From Campylobacterales bacterium (GTDB lineage Bacteria > Campylobacterota > Campylobacteria > Campylobacterales > Nitratiruptoraceae), in NCBI GenBank assembly GCA_027065825.1, contig JAMONM010000042.1, forward strand, positions 1-42,159: 42,159 nucleotides of DNA. The letters are read 5' to 3'. The translations under genes and the position numbers were made by a program. Position 1 is the stretch's first letter; each line of letters opens with the position of its first letter. Positions 8,152 to 17,496 of the stretch are shown piece by piece. The notes beneath the pieces were generated by a model, which had not been told where the DNA came from, made no database searches, and saw only the letters and a program-made list of their open reading frames with translations.

Positions 8152-8179
8152 AAGTTTGAAAATTATAGTTTTCAAAACA
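8152..8179. other. dif-like chromosome-dimer resolution site candidate
   Basis: AAGTTTGAAAA-TTATAG-TTTTCAAAACA: 11-6-11 architecture with perfect inner arms TTTGAAAA/TTTTCAAA, immediately 5' of an xerH-type recombinase gene. Confidence 0.68.
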
Positions 8180-8185
8180 ATTTGA

Positions 8186-8191
8186 TATAAT
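8186..8191 (+). promoter_or_regulatory. -10 box (TATAAT) for xerH
   Basis: TTTGATATAATCG; the expected -35 region falls in the dif-like palindrome. Confidence 0.5.
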
Positions 8192-8229
8192 CGAATAATA
8201 AAAAATATTTTAGGTATTGAGGTGATACA

Positions 8230-9282
8230 ATGAAATATCCGATCGATTTTAAAGATAGTTTTGAAGATACGCTTCGATTTTGGATCGAGAGATACATCAG
8301 ATACAAACTCGGTTCTCTCTCGAACAGACAGGTTAAGGATCCGGAAAAGATAGCTTCTGTGATGAAAAAGCTAACTCTTGGCACATCAAACATAAAAGAG
8401 CTCTCCCAACTGGCAAAAGACGCCAGAAACGCCGGTTTGATAGGTGTAAACACCTATTATAAGCCTTTGGAAAAGCTCTACTTTTTTTTGAAAAAATACG
8501 CACCGGCGTCAATGAAGGAGATCGACGAGGAGCTGATAATCGATTTTCTAACCTACTCTACCAGCGGACTGAGCGACGCAACCAAGAAAAATTATAGAAT
8601 CGCGATGATAAATTTTTTCAAGTTTGTGGAAAAACAGAACGAAGAGAGATATATTTTTGATATAGAATTAAAAAACTGGGCCGGTCTCAGAGGCAGAGCC
8701 GGAACTAAATTGCCGGAATTTATGAAGGAGGAGGAGGTTTCAAGATTTTTAAAGGCTATAGACGAGTATCCCTTTAGAGAAGATGCCGCTTCTAGAAACA
8801 GGGCGCTGATAAAAATTATAGTCTATACCGGAATCAGGGTCTCCGAAGCGATTAATCTGAAAATGCGGGATATTATCGAAGAAAACGGAATGTATCTGTT
8901 AAAAATAGTAGGTAAAGGAAATAAATCAAGGGTTGTTATGTTAAAATCAAACCATATAAAAGAGGATTTGCATAAGTGGCTAAAGAGGAGAAAGTGTAAA
9001 AACGATCTGCTCTTTTGCAACAAAAAAGGAACTCCTCTGACTCAAGCGTACATAAGTAAAACGGTAGAAAAGATTCTACTAAGTGCCGGTATTCGTAAAG
9101 AAAAAAACGGCGCTCATATGCTCAGGCACACTTTTGCGACGCTTTTATACAACAAAAGCAAAGATCTCGTTTTGGTTCAGGAGGCTTTGGGTCACGCCAG
9201 TTTGGATACAGCCAGGATATATACCCATTTTGATAGGGAAAAGATGTCAAAAGCGGCCAATTTGATGGACGATCTTGGCTAA
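8230..9282 (+). CDS. xerH: tyrosine recombinase, XerH-type
   Basis: VYTGIRVSEAINL, HMLRHTFATLLY, ALGHASLDTARIYTHF: catalytic R..K..HxxR..H..Y set; N-terminal SAM-like domain. Confidence 0.88.
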   Translation: MKYPIDFKDSFEDTLRFWIERYIRYKLGSLSNRQVKDPEKIASVMKKLTLGTSNIKELSQLAKDARNAGLIGVNTYYKPLEKLYFFLKKYAPASMKEIDEELIIDFLTYSTSGLSDATKKNYRIAMINFFKFVEKQNEERYIFDIELKNWAGLRGRAGTKLPEFMKEEEVSRFLKAIDEYPFREDAASRNRALIKIIVYTGIRVSEAINLKMRDIIEENGMYLLKIVGKGNKSRVVMLKSNHIKEDLHKWLKRRKCKNDLLFCNKKGTPLTQAYISKTVEKILLSAGIRKEKNGAHMLRHTFATLLYNKSKDLVLVQEALGHASLDTARIYTHFDREKMSKAANLMDDLG

Positions 9283-9309
9283 TATTATTTAATATAGGAG
9301 GGTTGTGCG

Positions 9310-9603
9310 ATGAAAGAGTGCGCTTCTTTGGAAGAGGTTCGAAAAGAGATCGACAAGATAGACGAAGAGATCGTAAAATTAATAGCCCAGCGCAGCAGAT
9401 ACGTAAAACAGGCTGCCAAATTCAAGGTTAGCGTCGAAGAGATAAAAAGCGACGAGAGAATCGAGGACGTTTTAAATCACGTAAGGCATTTGGCGGCTAC
9501 TTTAGGTATCTCTCCAAATTTGGTAGCCGATATTTTTAAAATCTTGATCGACAAAATGGTGGAGATGGAGATCGAAGAGTTCAAAGAGGGAGGAGCCTAC
9601 TGA
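9310..9603 (+). CDS. chorismate mutase, AroQ class (PchB-like)
   Basis: EVRKEIDKIDEEIVKLIAQRSRYVKQAAKFK ... IFKILIDKMVEMEIEE. Confidence 0.8.
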   Translation: MKECASLEEVRKEIDKIDEEIVKLIAQRSRYVKQAAKFKVSVEEIKSDERIEDVLNHVRHLAATLGISPNLVADIFKILIDKMVEMEIEEFKEGGAY

Positions 9604-10310
9604 CTCTTTCTCTCTTGGTCGGGTCTTTGTGCCTCTACCATTATATATATCTCTACCCTACTGTTTCTTCTTTGCAGCATGGGGTGTTTCCATTTGTAAA
9701 GAGGTCTAGTGTCCCCGTAGCCCGATACCGAAAGTAGCGAAGGATCGACTCCTTGAGCTATGAGATACTCGGCTACTTTGGTGGCTCTTTTTATGGAGAG
9801 TTCCCAAACGTCTTTTATTTGCGCCTTCTGTTTTAAACTCTCTTTTGCGGTATGACCGGCTATTTTGATTGTAACCTTCTCTTTTTTTAGATTTTCTTGA
9901 ATCTCTTTTAGGGTTGTCGCTATCTCTTTTAACGCCTCTTTGGCCTTTGGGGTTAGATCGTAACTGCCCTCTTCAAAAAAGAGATCGTCAAACAGCCTAA
10001 TAAGCGCATACTCCTTCGTTGCTACGATCTGATAGGAGGATATGGGAATGAGCCGTTTTATTCTCTTTTTTATCTTCAGTACCACATCGGTGGAAAAAGG
10101 GACTATCGGGGGCATTATCGACGTTCTGTCCGGAGCGAATTTGGGATTTTCTCCCTGAAAATATGATAAAAACTTCATGGCTTTAGTTACGTCTACCGTA
10201 CTCATGGCGTATAGCAGAATAAAAAAGGTCAACAAAAGACTCATCAGGTCGCTAAAACTGACCAGCCATCCCGGTATGCTTTTGCACTCCTCTTTTTTTC
10301 TTCTGGCCAT
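9597..10310 (-). CDS. MotB/PomB-like stator protein, divergent second paralog
   Basis: MARRKKEECKSIPGWLVSFSDLMSLLLTFFILLYAMST TM segment with Asp; degenerate OmpA-like domain (GHTAKE). Confidence 0.85.
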   Translation of the reverse strand: MARRKKEECKSIPGWLVSFSDLMSLLLTFFILLYAMSTVDVTKAMKFLSYFQGENPKFAPDRTSIMPPIVPFSTDVVLKIKKRIKRLIPISSYQIVATKEYALIRLFDDLFFEEGSYDLTPKAKEALKEIATTLKEIQENLKKEKVTIKIAGHTAKESLKQKAQIKDVWELSIKRATKVAEYLIAQGVDPSLLSVSGYGDTRPLYKWKHPMLQRRNSRVEIYIMVEAQRPDQERKSQ

Positions 10311-10314
10311 CCTC

Positions 10315-11016
10315 TTATCCTGCCGAGAGATCGATTACGAAATCGATCCTTCTGTTTTTGGCCCTATCGGCCGGAGTGTCGTTTGGAGCAACCGGATCGA
10401 ACTCCCCTCTTCCTTCGGCAGATAAAGCTTTTTGCGGATAACCGCACTTTACGAAGAGTCTCAGTACGTTTACCGCTCGCGCAGCCGACAACTCCAGATT
10501 GTTTTTGTATCTGCCGGAATGTATGGGGGAGTTGTCCGTATGTCCCACTATTCTAAGGGGCAGTTCGGTGCTTTTGAGTTTTTCGCAAAGTGTCATTATA
10601 TACGGAATAATATCTTTATATGGATAGGCGCTGCCAGGAGGAAAGATTTTATCGCTAAAGAGCCTTAGGGTTATTTCGCTGCCGTGCGAAACCACCTCGG
10701 CGTTTATACCGGCTTTTTTCAGCATATCCTTTACCTCGTTCAGCTTTTTTTGAACCGCCCTTTTCTTTTTTATTTTGGGATACATTGGAAAGTTAAGATC
10801 GACGTTTTTACCCTGAATAATCTTCTCATCGCTTTTTAAGGTTCTTCCGCCGAAGGCTTCTGTAATACCCCTGATGGATTGATAGAACTTTTCCAACGAT
10901 ATGGTACTCATAGAGTAAAGCAGAATAAAAAAGGTGAGCAAAAGGCTCATAAGATCCCCGAAGCTAACCAGCCATCCGGGAACGCTTTTGCACTCCTCCT
11001 TTTTTCTGCGGGCCAT
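10315..11016 (-). CDS. motB: flagellar motor stator protein MotB/PomB-like
   Basis: GWLVSFGDLMSLLLTFF; OmpA domain GHTDNSPIH...NLELSAARA...NRRIDF. Confidence 0.9.
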   Translation of the reverse strand: MARRKKEECKSVPGWLVSFGDLMSLLLTFFILLYSMSTISLEKFYQSIRGITEAFGGRTLKSDEKIIQGKNVDLNFPMYPKIKKKRAVQKKLNEVKDMLKKAGINAEVVSHGSEITLRLFSDKIFPPGSAYPYKDIIPYIMTLCEKLKSTELPLRIVGHTDNSPIHSGRYKNNLELSAARAVNVLRLFVKCGYPQKALSAEGRGEFDPVAPNDTPADRAKNRRIDFVIDLSAG

Positions 11017-11018
11017 GT

Positions 11019-11777
11019 CTATTCACCTACTTCTACACCATACAATGCGGCAAGTTTCTGTTGTAGCGAGTTGGGATTTAGGCCTTTTTCTATCGCTTTT
11101 GCCGTAATCAGATAGGACTCTTTGAACATGAGTTCCACGTCTTTGTAATATTTTAGTTTTTTCACTATCGGAATACACAAAACGTTGGCGAGAACGGCTC
11201 CGTAGAGAGTGGTAATCATCGCGACGGCCATACCTGGACCCAGAGCGGCGGGATCTGAAAGGTTTTGCAGCATCTGAATCAGACCGATCAGGGTTCCGAT
11301 CATTCCCAGAGCCGGAAAGAGTTCTCCCAGGGAGTCCCAGACGTTTACCTCTGTGGATAGGCGTTGATCGATCTGGGCCAGAGCGTTTTCCACGTTGCTC
11401 TCTATCTCTTCTATATCCTGACCGTCGATGAGCATTCTCATTATATCTCCCAAAAGCCGATCTTTTTCGTAATATTTGTCTATATCGGCTTCCAAAGACA
11501 AGATCCCCTCCTTTCTGGCCTTTTTCATAGTCTCGACCAGAAAATCTATAGTCTCCATGGGATCGGGAGTCGTCGGTTTGAAGACTTTGCCGACGGCTTT
11601 GACTCCGCTGATGAAATCCTTCATCGGGAAACTGGCAAGTGCCGCGGCCATGCCGCCGCCTACGACTATCAGCAAAGAGGGAGCGTTTACGAAAGCCATC
11701 GGACTGCCGCCGATAATTATCGAAATTATGATCAGCAGCCAGGCTCCGCCCATACCTACTAAAGTTGCTATATCCAT
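11019..11777 (-). CDS. motA: flagellar motor stator protein MotA/PomA
   Basis: Four-TM MotA/TolQ/ExbB family; WDSLGELFPALGMIGTLIGLIQMLQNL ... ITTLYGAVLANVLCIPIVKKL. Confidence 0.92.
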   Translation of the reverse strand: MDIATLVGMGGAWLLIIISIIIGGSPMAFVNAPSLLIVVGGGMAAALASFPMKDFISGVKAVGKVFKPTTPDPMETIDFLVETMKKARKEGILSLEADIDKYYEKDRLLGDIMRMLIDGQDIEEIESNVENALAQIDQRLSTEVNVWDSLGELFPALGMIGTLIGLIQMLQNLSDPAALGPGMAVAMITTLYGAVLANVLCIPIVKKLKYYKDVELMFKESYLITAKAIEKGLNPNSLQQKLAALYGVEVGE

Positions 11778-11841
11778 ACCCCGTCCTGATTCGAAGATGA
11801 GCTAATCTTTTGGGTAATTATCGGAAGATGGGAGCTTTTTT

Positions 11842-12090
11842 TTAACTAAGCGAGCGATTTTCCAATATTTGGCGAGCTTTTTCCATCATAGAGTTGAAAT
11901 CTTCAAAATCGATATATCTCTGTTCCCCCTCTTTGGTCAACAAGATCAACGAATAACCGATCAGTTTAACGCTGTTTTTGTTTGATTCGTACCACTCTAT
12001 TGATATTCTGGTTACGATTCCCTCCAGTTCCACTATAGCGCTGGGTCTGATCGAAACCAGATCTGAGAAAGGAGGCTGTTTCGTTTTCAT
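11842..12090 (-). CDS. hypothetical protein
   Basis: 82 aa ORF overlapping the upstream minus-strand gene by 4 bp. Confidence 0.6.
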   Translation of the reverse strand: MKTKQPPFSDLVSIRPSAIVELEGIVTRISIEWYESNKNSVKLIGYSLILLTKEGEQRYIDFEDFNSMMEKARQILENRSLS

Positions 12091-12506
12091 TCTACGAACT
12101 TTTCATACTCTTTGGGCAATACGATGCCTTCGCGTTTTAATAGTGTGCCGTTTAATATAATATTGGGTCTGCCCTTTTGCCAAAAGAATACGCCGTAGGC
12201 TTTGTCTATGTTTTTGAGATAGCTTTTGTAATCCGTAAAAAAGAGGATTGAGTTTTCATAGTTGCAGTTTGGCAGCCTGTTGGTCAGAACAAATTCGGCA
12301 TAATCGCATGTGAAAATTCTTTTAAGGCCTTTGTTATATTTTTCTATATCGAAGAAATTGGCATCTTCTATGTAAATGGTCACTATTTTCTGTTTCATTA
12401 AGTCGCTGGCAAGTTTATATATAATCCTGCTTTGAAGCTCTTTTTCAAGATTTTGTGCCGACAAAAGAGACGAAACCAAAAGAGCGACATACAGTAATCT
12501 ATTCAA
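12087..12506 (-). CDS. hypothetical secreted/periplasmic protein
   Basis: Signal peptide MNRLLYVALLVSSLLSAQ; operon-like overlap. Confidence 0.65.
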   Translation of the reverse strand: MNRLLYVALLVSSLLSAQNLEKELQSRIIYKLASDLMKQKIVTIYIEDANFFDIEKYNKGLKRIFTCDYAEFVLTNRLPNCNYENSILFFTDYKSYLKNIDKAYGVFFWQKGRPNIILNGTLLKREGIVLPKEYEKFVE

Positions 12507-12655
12507 GATATCTCCAGGAGGATTAATGTTTACTACTATTTTAACGAAAATTTAATGGTTCTTCCCTGAAGGCGGTATTATGATTTTTTAATAAAGAAAA
12601 AAACTCTTAATTTTGGTTGAAAAATGCAAGATACGATTTGGTTGATCCTGGAAGA

Positions 12656-13009
12656 CTACTGGTTTGCAGGCTCTTTTTCGACGATTTCCCTGCAGACTAT
12701 ACAGTATTTTGCGTACGGTTTTACCTTTAGTCTAAGTTTTCTTATCGGTTCACCGCACATTTCGCATATACCGTATGTGCCCTCTTCTATTTTTTTAAGC
12801 GCCTCTTCGATCTCTTTGAGTTCTCTGGCCTGTTTTTCGTTGATAGCGTTATCTATGAGGTTGTCCGTACATAAAGAGGCGTAATCGCCGTCGTCATTCA
12901 CCTCTACGTTTTTGAGCTCTTCGAGCTCGGAATTGGTTTCGATGATATTTTTTTCTATCTGTTTTTTTCTTTCAAGCAAAAGCTCTTTAAAATAGTCCAG
13001 CTCGAGCAT
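12656..13009 (-). CDS. dksA: DksA/TraR-family zinc-finger transcription factor
   Basis: EEGTYGICEMCGEPIRKLRLKVKPYAKYCIVCRE. Confidence 0.88.
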   Translation of the reverse strand: MLELDYFKELLLERKKQIEKNIIETNSELEELKNVEVNDDGDYASLCTDNLIDNAINEKQARELKEIEEALKKIEEGTYGICEMCGEPIRKLRLKVKPYAKYCIVCREIVEKEPANQ

Positions 13010-13096
13010 AGCGTTTCCCCCGAAAAAAATTTGAAAAATTCTATCATATTAATCTTTCGTGAAAATTAATATATGGCGAAGATTTCTAATCTTTGT

Positions 13097-13102
13097 TATA
13101 AT
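13097..13102 (+). promoter_or_regulatory. -10 box (TATAAT) for yqeY
   Basis: TTTGTTATAATTTTCGC about 30 bp upstream of ATG. Confidence 0.45.
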
Positions 13103-13131
13103 TTTCGCTAATCTTTTCAAAGGAGACCTAA

Positions 13132-13581
13132 ATGAGCGAACTAAAAAAGAGGATGCAAAATGATCTAAAAGAGGCGATGAAAGCAAAAGATGTTTTCAAA
13201 AGAGACACTATCAGGTTTTTATTGAGCGCCGTAAAACAGGTAGAGGTGGACTCCAGAAAAGAGCTAACGGACGAAGATATCGTCAAAATAGTTCAAAAAA
13301 GCGTTAAACAACGCGAAGAGGCGGCCGCACAGTACAAAGAGGGAGGCAGAGAGGATCTGTATGAAAAGGAGATGAAAGAGGCCGAAATCCTAAAAGGGTA
13401 TCTACCTAAACAGCTAAGCGACGAGGAACTAAATGAAGAGCTAAAGCGCATAATATCCCAAGTAGGAGCCGCTTCGTTGAAGGATATGGGAAAAGTTATG
13501 GGCCAAGCCACAAAGGAGCTGGGATCGAGAGCCGACGGAAGACGAATCAGCGAAGCCGTAAAAAGGCTCCTTGGCAACTGA
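13132..13581 (+). CDS. yqeY: GatB/YqeY domain protein
   Basis: RMQNDLKEAMKAKDVFKRDTIRFLLSAVKQ...EILKGYLPKQLSDEEL...MGKVMGQATKELGSRADGRRISEAVK. Confidence 0.9.
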   Translation: MSELKKRMQNDLKEAMKAKDVFKRDTIRFLLSAVKQVEVDSRKELTDEDIVKIVQKSVKQREEAAAQYKEGGREDLYEKEMKEAEILKGYLPKQLSDEELNEELKRIISQVGAASLKDMGKVMGQATKELGSRADGRRISEAVKRLLGN

Positions 13582-13585
13582 TACT

Positions 13586-14422
13586 TTATCCCGGGACGCT
13601 CTCTTTTTTAGAGAGGTCTCCGCCCTTTAGCCTTCTGACTTCCGAGGCGATGTCATCTTGCCTCATAAAGTGCTCTCCGATCAAAAACGCGTCCACGCCT
13701 ATAGAATTTAACTCTTTTATCTGCTGGAAATTTCCTATTCCGCTTTCGGCCACGATTATTTTGCCTTTGGGAATAAGAGGCACCAGTTTTTCGCACAGAT
13801 CCATATCCATTTCGAAACTCTCCAGGTTCCTATGGTTTATTCCGATAATATTGGCGCCGGCGAAAATAGCTTTTATTAGATCTAGTTTGTCGTGAATTTC
13901 AACCAGGGCGTCCATCCCCAGATGCCAGGTATATTCAAGTAGCTCTTTTAGCTCTTTTCTCGAGAGAGCTTTGGCGATCAACAATACGAAATCCGCTCCG
14001 TATACCAGAGCTTCCACGAGTTGATACTTGTCTATTATGAAATCTTTTCTCAACAGCGGCATGGGAACGTAGCGTCTAACCTGCGTCAGATACTCTATGT
14101 CTCCTTTGAAATAGTGAGGCTCGGTCAGAATCGAAAGAGCGTCCGCCCCTCCCTGTTGATACTCTTTGGCTATGCGAACCGGATCGAAATCCTCTCTGAT
14201 AATCCCTTTGCTGGGACTCGCTTTTTTAATTTCGGCTATAATTCTATACGGATTTTCTTGCGTAGATCTCAACGCCGGCTCAACCGGACGCGGAACAAAC
14301 GGATTGTAGGCCAGACTCCTGCCGAGCCACTCCAGAGGAAACTCCTTTTTTCTTTTTTCGAGATCCTCTTTTGTCTTTTTTATGATCTCATCAAGTATCA
14401 CTTTCGCATCCTTTTTAGGCAC
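13586..14422 (-). CDS. trpC: indole-3-glycerol-phosphate synthase
   Basis: [66 protein letters not shown]. Confidence 0.95.
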   Translation of the reverse strand: MPKKDAKVILDEIIKKTKEDLEKRKKEFPLEWLGRSLAYNPFVPRPVEPALRSTQENPYRIIAEIKKASPSKGIIREDFDPVRIAKEYQQGGADALSILTEPHYFKGDIEYLTQVRRYVPMPLLRKDFIIDKYQLVEALVYGADFVLLIAKALSRKELKELLEYTWHLGMDALVEIHDKLDLIKAIFAGANIIGINHRNLESFEMDMDLCEKLVPLIPKGKIIVAESGIGNFQQIKELNSIGVDAFLIGEHFMRQDDIASEVRRLKGGDLSKKESVPG

Positions 14423-15690
14423 TCTTTGATCTTTTCGTGATGCAATTTTACCTCCTCATCCTTTAAACCCAGCTTCTTGATCACCTTTTCCATCAACTCC
14501 ATCGCCTCGCGACAGCGCCCAAGTTTATAGTATCCCCAGGCAAGGGAATCGATATAGTATGGAGATTGAGGATTCTGCTTTAGAGCCTCCTTTACCAGTT
14601 CGATTCCACGTTTGATATCGATATCGTGATCTATATATAGATACCCCAGATAGTTTAGGTAGAGTGCATCCTTTTTGATTTTTATAACCTTTTCCAGTTT
14701 CTCGGCCACCTCTTTCAAGAGCTTTTCGTCCTTTTTCTTGGCGGCTTCGAAACGGTATATGGCGTTTTGCGCCAGATAGTCGAGATCTTCGGTTTTATTG
14801 TAGAGTTTCAGAGCCAGTTGAGCCGCTTTGTCGAACATCTGTCTCGATTTGTATAAATCCAGCAAAAAATCGTCGTCGGCGCGGCTTTGTTCCAAAAAAT
14901 CGATAGCCTTTTGCGCGTCTCCTTTGATCAGATATATCTGTGCGATCTTTTTTGCGTATTCCTCTTCTCCGAATTTTTCGTATACTCTTTTGTAAACGGA
15001 CAAAACGCCATCTATATCGTTTTTTTCTCCGTAGAACGCCGCAAGCTGGTCGCAAATCTCTTTGGAACAGCCGTACATTCTGCTATGGGTCTCCAAATAG
15101 GCTATGGCGTCGTTTTTTTTGTTCAGATACAAGAACATAATCGTCGCCATCTGCTTTACCGTTTTATCGGAGGGTTGCAGAGCGTAGGCGCTCTGATAAT
15201 ATTTTAGGGCCATATCGTATCGTTTCTGAGCCAGATATATCATCGCCAAAAACTCGTAATCTCTGGCTTCGTTGCTAAGTTTGACGGCCTGCAGAAGATG
15301 CTTTTTTGCGCTATTTAGATCCTTTTTGTGAAAATCTACGACGGCCGCCAATCTTAAAAGCTGAAGATTACGGGGATATTCGTTCAGGACATCTGCTATC
15401 TCTTTTTTCGCCTCTTCGTATCGACCCATCGTCAAATAGAGTTTGATCTGCTCTATTTTATACTCTACTCTGCCGGTTTTGCGGTAAAGAACCGAAAATA
15501 TCTTTGCGCTGTCCTTGTAAAAACCTAAACTTTTCAGATCGAGAGCCGTCATAATCAGTCTGTCTTCGGCTTCGAACAGTTTAGGGCAGCATCCGCTATT
15601 GGAGGGCACGTTTTTATAACTGCAAGAAGAGAGAAAAAAAATCGTAAAAACGAAACCGAATGTTACAATAATCTTTTTACGCCAGGACAT
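14398..15690 (-). CDS. TPR-repeat lipoprotein
   Basis: Lipobox-like FLSSCSY; multiple TPR units (e.g. [25 protein letters not shown]...[15 protein letters not shown]). Confidence 0.85.
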   Translation of the reverse strand: MSWRKKIIVTFGFVFTIFFLSSCSYKNVPSNSGCCPKLFEAEDRLIMTALDLKSLGFYKDSAKIFSVLYRKTGRVEYKIEQIKLYLTMGRYEEAKKEIADVLNEYPRNLQLLRLAAVVDFHKKDLNSAKKHLLQAVKLSNEARDYEFLAMIYLAQKRYDMALKYYQSAYALQPSDKTVKQMATIMFLYLNKKNDAIAYLETHSRMYGCSKEICDQLAAFYGEKNDIDGVLSVYKRVYEKFGEEEYAKKIAQIYLIKGDAQKAIDFLEQSRADDDFLLDLYKSRQMFDKAAQLALKLYNKTEDLDYLAQNAIYRFEAAKKKDEKLLKEVAEKLEKVIKIKKDALYLNYLGYLYIDHDIDIKRGIELVKEALKQNPQSPYYIDSLAWGYYKLGRCREAMELMEKVIKKLGLKDEEVKLHHEKIKECLKRMRK

Positions 15691-16040
15691 TCCTCAAAAA
15701 CCTCATTTTTATGTTTTTCCTCTCTGTATCTATCCCAAAAGGGATATGATACGCATTGTGACGGCCTAACAGGATAAATTTCGCATCTGCAACTTTTTAA
15801 ATCGAAAAATATGCAGATATTTTCTCCTGCGACTTTAATCTCTTTTAGACTGAATCTATATTTTACCTTTTTTAGATAGCTTTTTATAAAGTTTTCTATA
15901 TCGATATTCAAAAATCGGGCGATTTTTGAAATCTCCTCTTTGTTGACCCAGATAAAACCGCTCTCTCCTCTGCAACAGGCTCCGCAGCAATTTCCGCAGG
16001 CGGCGGGATCGAAATAAAAATCGAAACCCTCTCTTTTCAC
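15663..16040 (-). CDS. YkgJ-family cysteine-cluster protein
   Basis: CGNCCGACCRGESGFIWV...CRCEIYPVRPSQCVSYPFW; probable GTG start at 16040 rather than the longer ORF start. Confidence 0.8.
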   Translation of the reverse strand: MKREGFDFYFDPAACGNCCGACCRGESGFIWVNKEEISKIARFLNIDIENFIKSYLKKVKYRFSLKEIKVAGENICIFFDLKSCRCEIYPVRPSQCVSYPFWDRYREEKHKNEVFEECPGVKRLL

Positions 16041-16729
16041 AGTTCGCACTTTATGCTGTATAGGTCGGCCTTTTCGAAAGCCTCGAGAGCCCTTTGCGAA
16101 TAACCGTCTTTGTCGAAAACCACTAGAGGTTCTTTGATTTTGCATAAAGAGCGGGAACTTTTTTTGGCATAAACGTTTACCAACGTAGCCTCTCTTTCGG
16201 CTTTTGGGTGAACAAATCTAATAGCTTCGGCTATAAATTTGTAGCGGCTCAAAACCGAAAGCAGATGTTGCAACTGCTTGGCGTCATAGCAAAACATGAT
16301 TGCACCTTTTGGGCCCAAAATAGAATTGGCTCTCTTTATCAAATCCTCAAAAGGCAGATTTTCGCTGTATCTGCTGATGTATAGCTCCTTTTTTTCACTT
16401 TTCAGTACCGAAGGGTGGTAAAAAGGAGGATTCGTAATAATGAAATCGAATTTTTTATCAAACTCCAGTTCAAGAAAGTCGCCGCAAATTATTTCAATAT
16501 CAAAGCCGTTGGCTTTGGCGTTTATTTCCGTAAATTTGGCCATAATCGGCTGTTTTTCCACACTTGTCAACTCTATCGGATAGTCCCTTTGCGCCATTAG
16601 ACCCAATACTCCGGAACCCGAACCGATATCGAGAACCTTACCCCTAAGAGGGAAAGATGATATAAAATCGTACAAAAAAATGGTGTCGCTGTTGTAACAG
16701 TAACCGTTTTTAGGCTGGTATATGATCAA
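16037..16729 (-). CDS. tRNA1(Val) N6-adenine methyltransferase-like (TrmN6/YfiC family)
   Basis: VLDIGSGSGVLGLMAQ, ITNPPFYHP. Confidence 0.78.
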   Translation of the reverse strand: MIIYQPKNGYCYNSDTIFLYDFISSFPLRGKVLDIGSGSGVLGLMAQRDYPIELTSVEKQPIMAKFTEINAKANGFDIEIICGDFLELEFDKKFDFIITNPPFYHPSVLKSEKKELYISRYSENLPFEDLIKRANSILGPKGAIMFCYDAKQLQHLLSVLSRYKFIAEAIRFVHPKAEREATLVNVYAKKSSRSLCKIKEPLVVFDKDGYSQRALEAFEKADLYSIKCEL

Positions 16730-16749
16730 ATATGATCTCCCATTTTTGA

Positions 16750-16755
16750 TATAAT
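16750..16755 (+). promoter_or_regulatory. -10 box (TATAAT) for kdsB
   Basis: TTTTGATATAATTG just upstream of the kdsB start. Confidence 0.45.
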
Positions 16756-16779
16756 TGTAGCAAAAAATATGGATGTTAG

Positions 16780-17496
16780 ATGATAATTATTCCCGCCAGA
16801 ATCGATTCAACCAGATTTCCTAAAAAAGTTTTGGCCGAAATCGACGGCGTTCCCATGGTAATCAAAACGGCTCTGAACGCATCCCGAGTAGACGAGACCG
16901 TTATAGCCACCGACAGTCCGCAGATTCTCTCCATAGCGAAAGATTACTCGATAAAGGCCGTACTAACTTCAAAGTCCCATTCAAGCGGTACCGAAAGAAT
17001 AAACGAAGCCGCGGCAAAAATGGGACTCGGTCCTAAAGACGTCGTTATAAACGTGCAGGCGGACGAGCCCTTTTTGGAAATAGAGGTCATAAAGAAAGTT
17101 AGAGAATTAACTTTGGAAAACAGACTCGAAGAGAGTGTGTTGATGAACAGCGCCTATAAAATCGTACCCGCCGATTCGGCTCAAAACCCGGATATTGTGA
17201 AGGTAACGACGGACTCGGTAGATATGGCCCTTTATTTTTCAAGGAGCTTAATTCCCTACCCTAGGCAAGAGTGCAAAAACTACAAGGTACATTTGGGTAT
17301 TTACGGATATACCTACAGGGCTCTTCAAATTTACTGCTCTTTAAAGCCATCGCCTTTGGAGAGTTACGAAAAACTTGAACAGCTCCGCGTTTTATATCAC
17401 GGGTATAAAGTCGCTCTATGTAGGGTAGAGAGCGATAGTATAGGAATAGATACGATAGAGGATCTAAAGGAGGCTTTAAAAAAATTTAGATCGTGA
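16780..17496 (+). CDS. kdsB: 3-deoxy-manno-octulosonate cytidylyltransferase
   Basis: IIPARIDSTRFPKKVLAEIDGVPMV, VQADEPF, YFSRSLIPYPR, HLGIYGY. Confidence 0.95.
   Translation: MIIIPARIDSTRFPKKVLAEIDGVPMVIKTALNASRVDETVIATDSPQILSIAKDYSIKAVLTSKSHSSGTERINEAAAKMGLGPKDVVINVQADEPFLEIEVIKKVRELTLENRLEESVLMNSAYKIVPADSAQNPDIVKVTTDSVDMALYFSRSLIPYPRQECKNYKVHLGIYGYTYRALQIYCSLKPSPLESYEKLEQLRVLYHGYKVALCRVESDSIGIDTIEDLKEALKKFRS

Noticed and set aside
8230-9282. Interpretation of the tyrosine recombinase as a phage/island integrase
   Set aside because: XerH-like size and motifs, adjacent dif-like site and housekeeping neighbour on the right favour the chromosomal Xer recombinase; phylogeny would settle it.
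11364-11805. Two + strand ORFs (132 and 109 aa) opposite motA
   Set aside because: Shadow ORFs of a clear MotA coding sequence.
14021-14440. 139 aa + strand ORF
   Set aside because: Antisense to trpC; no domain.
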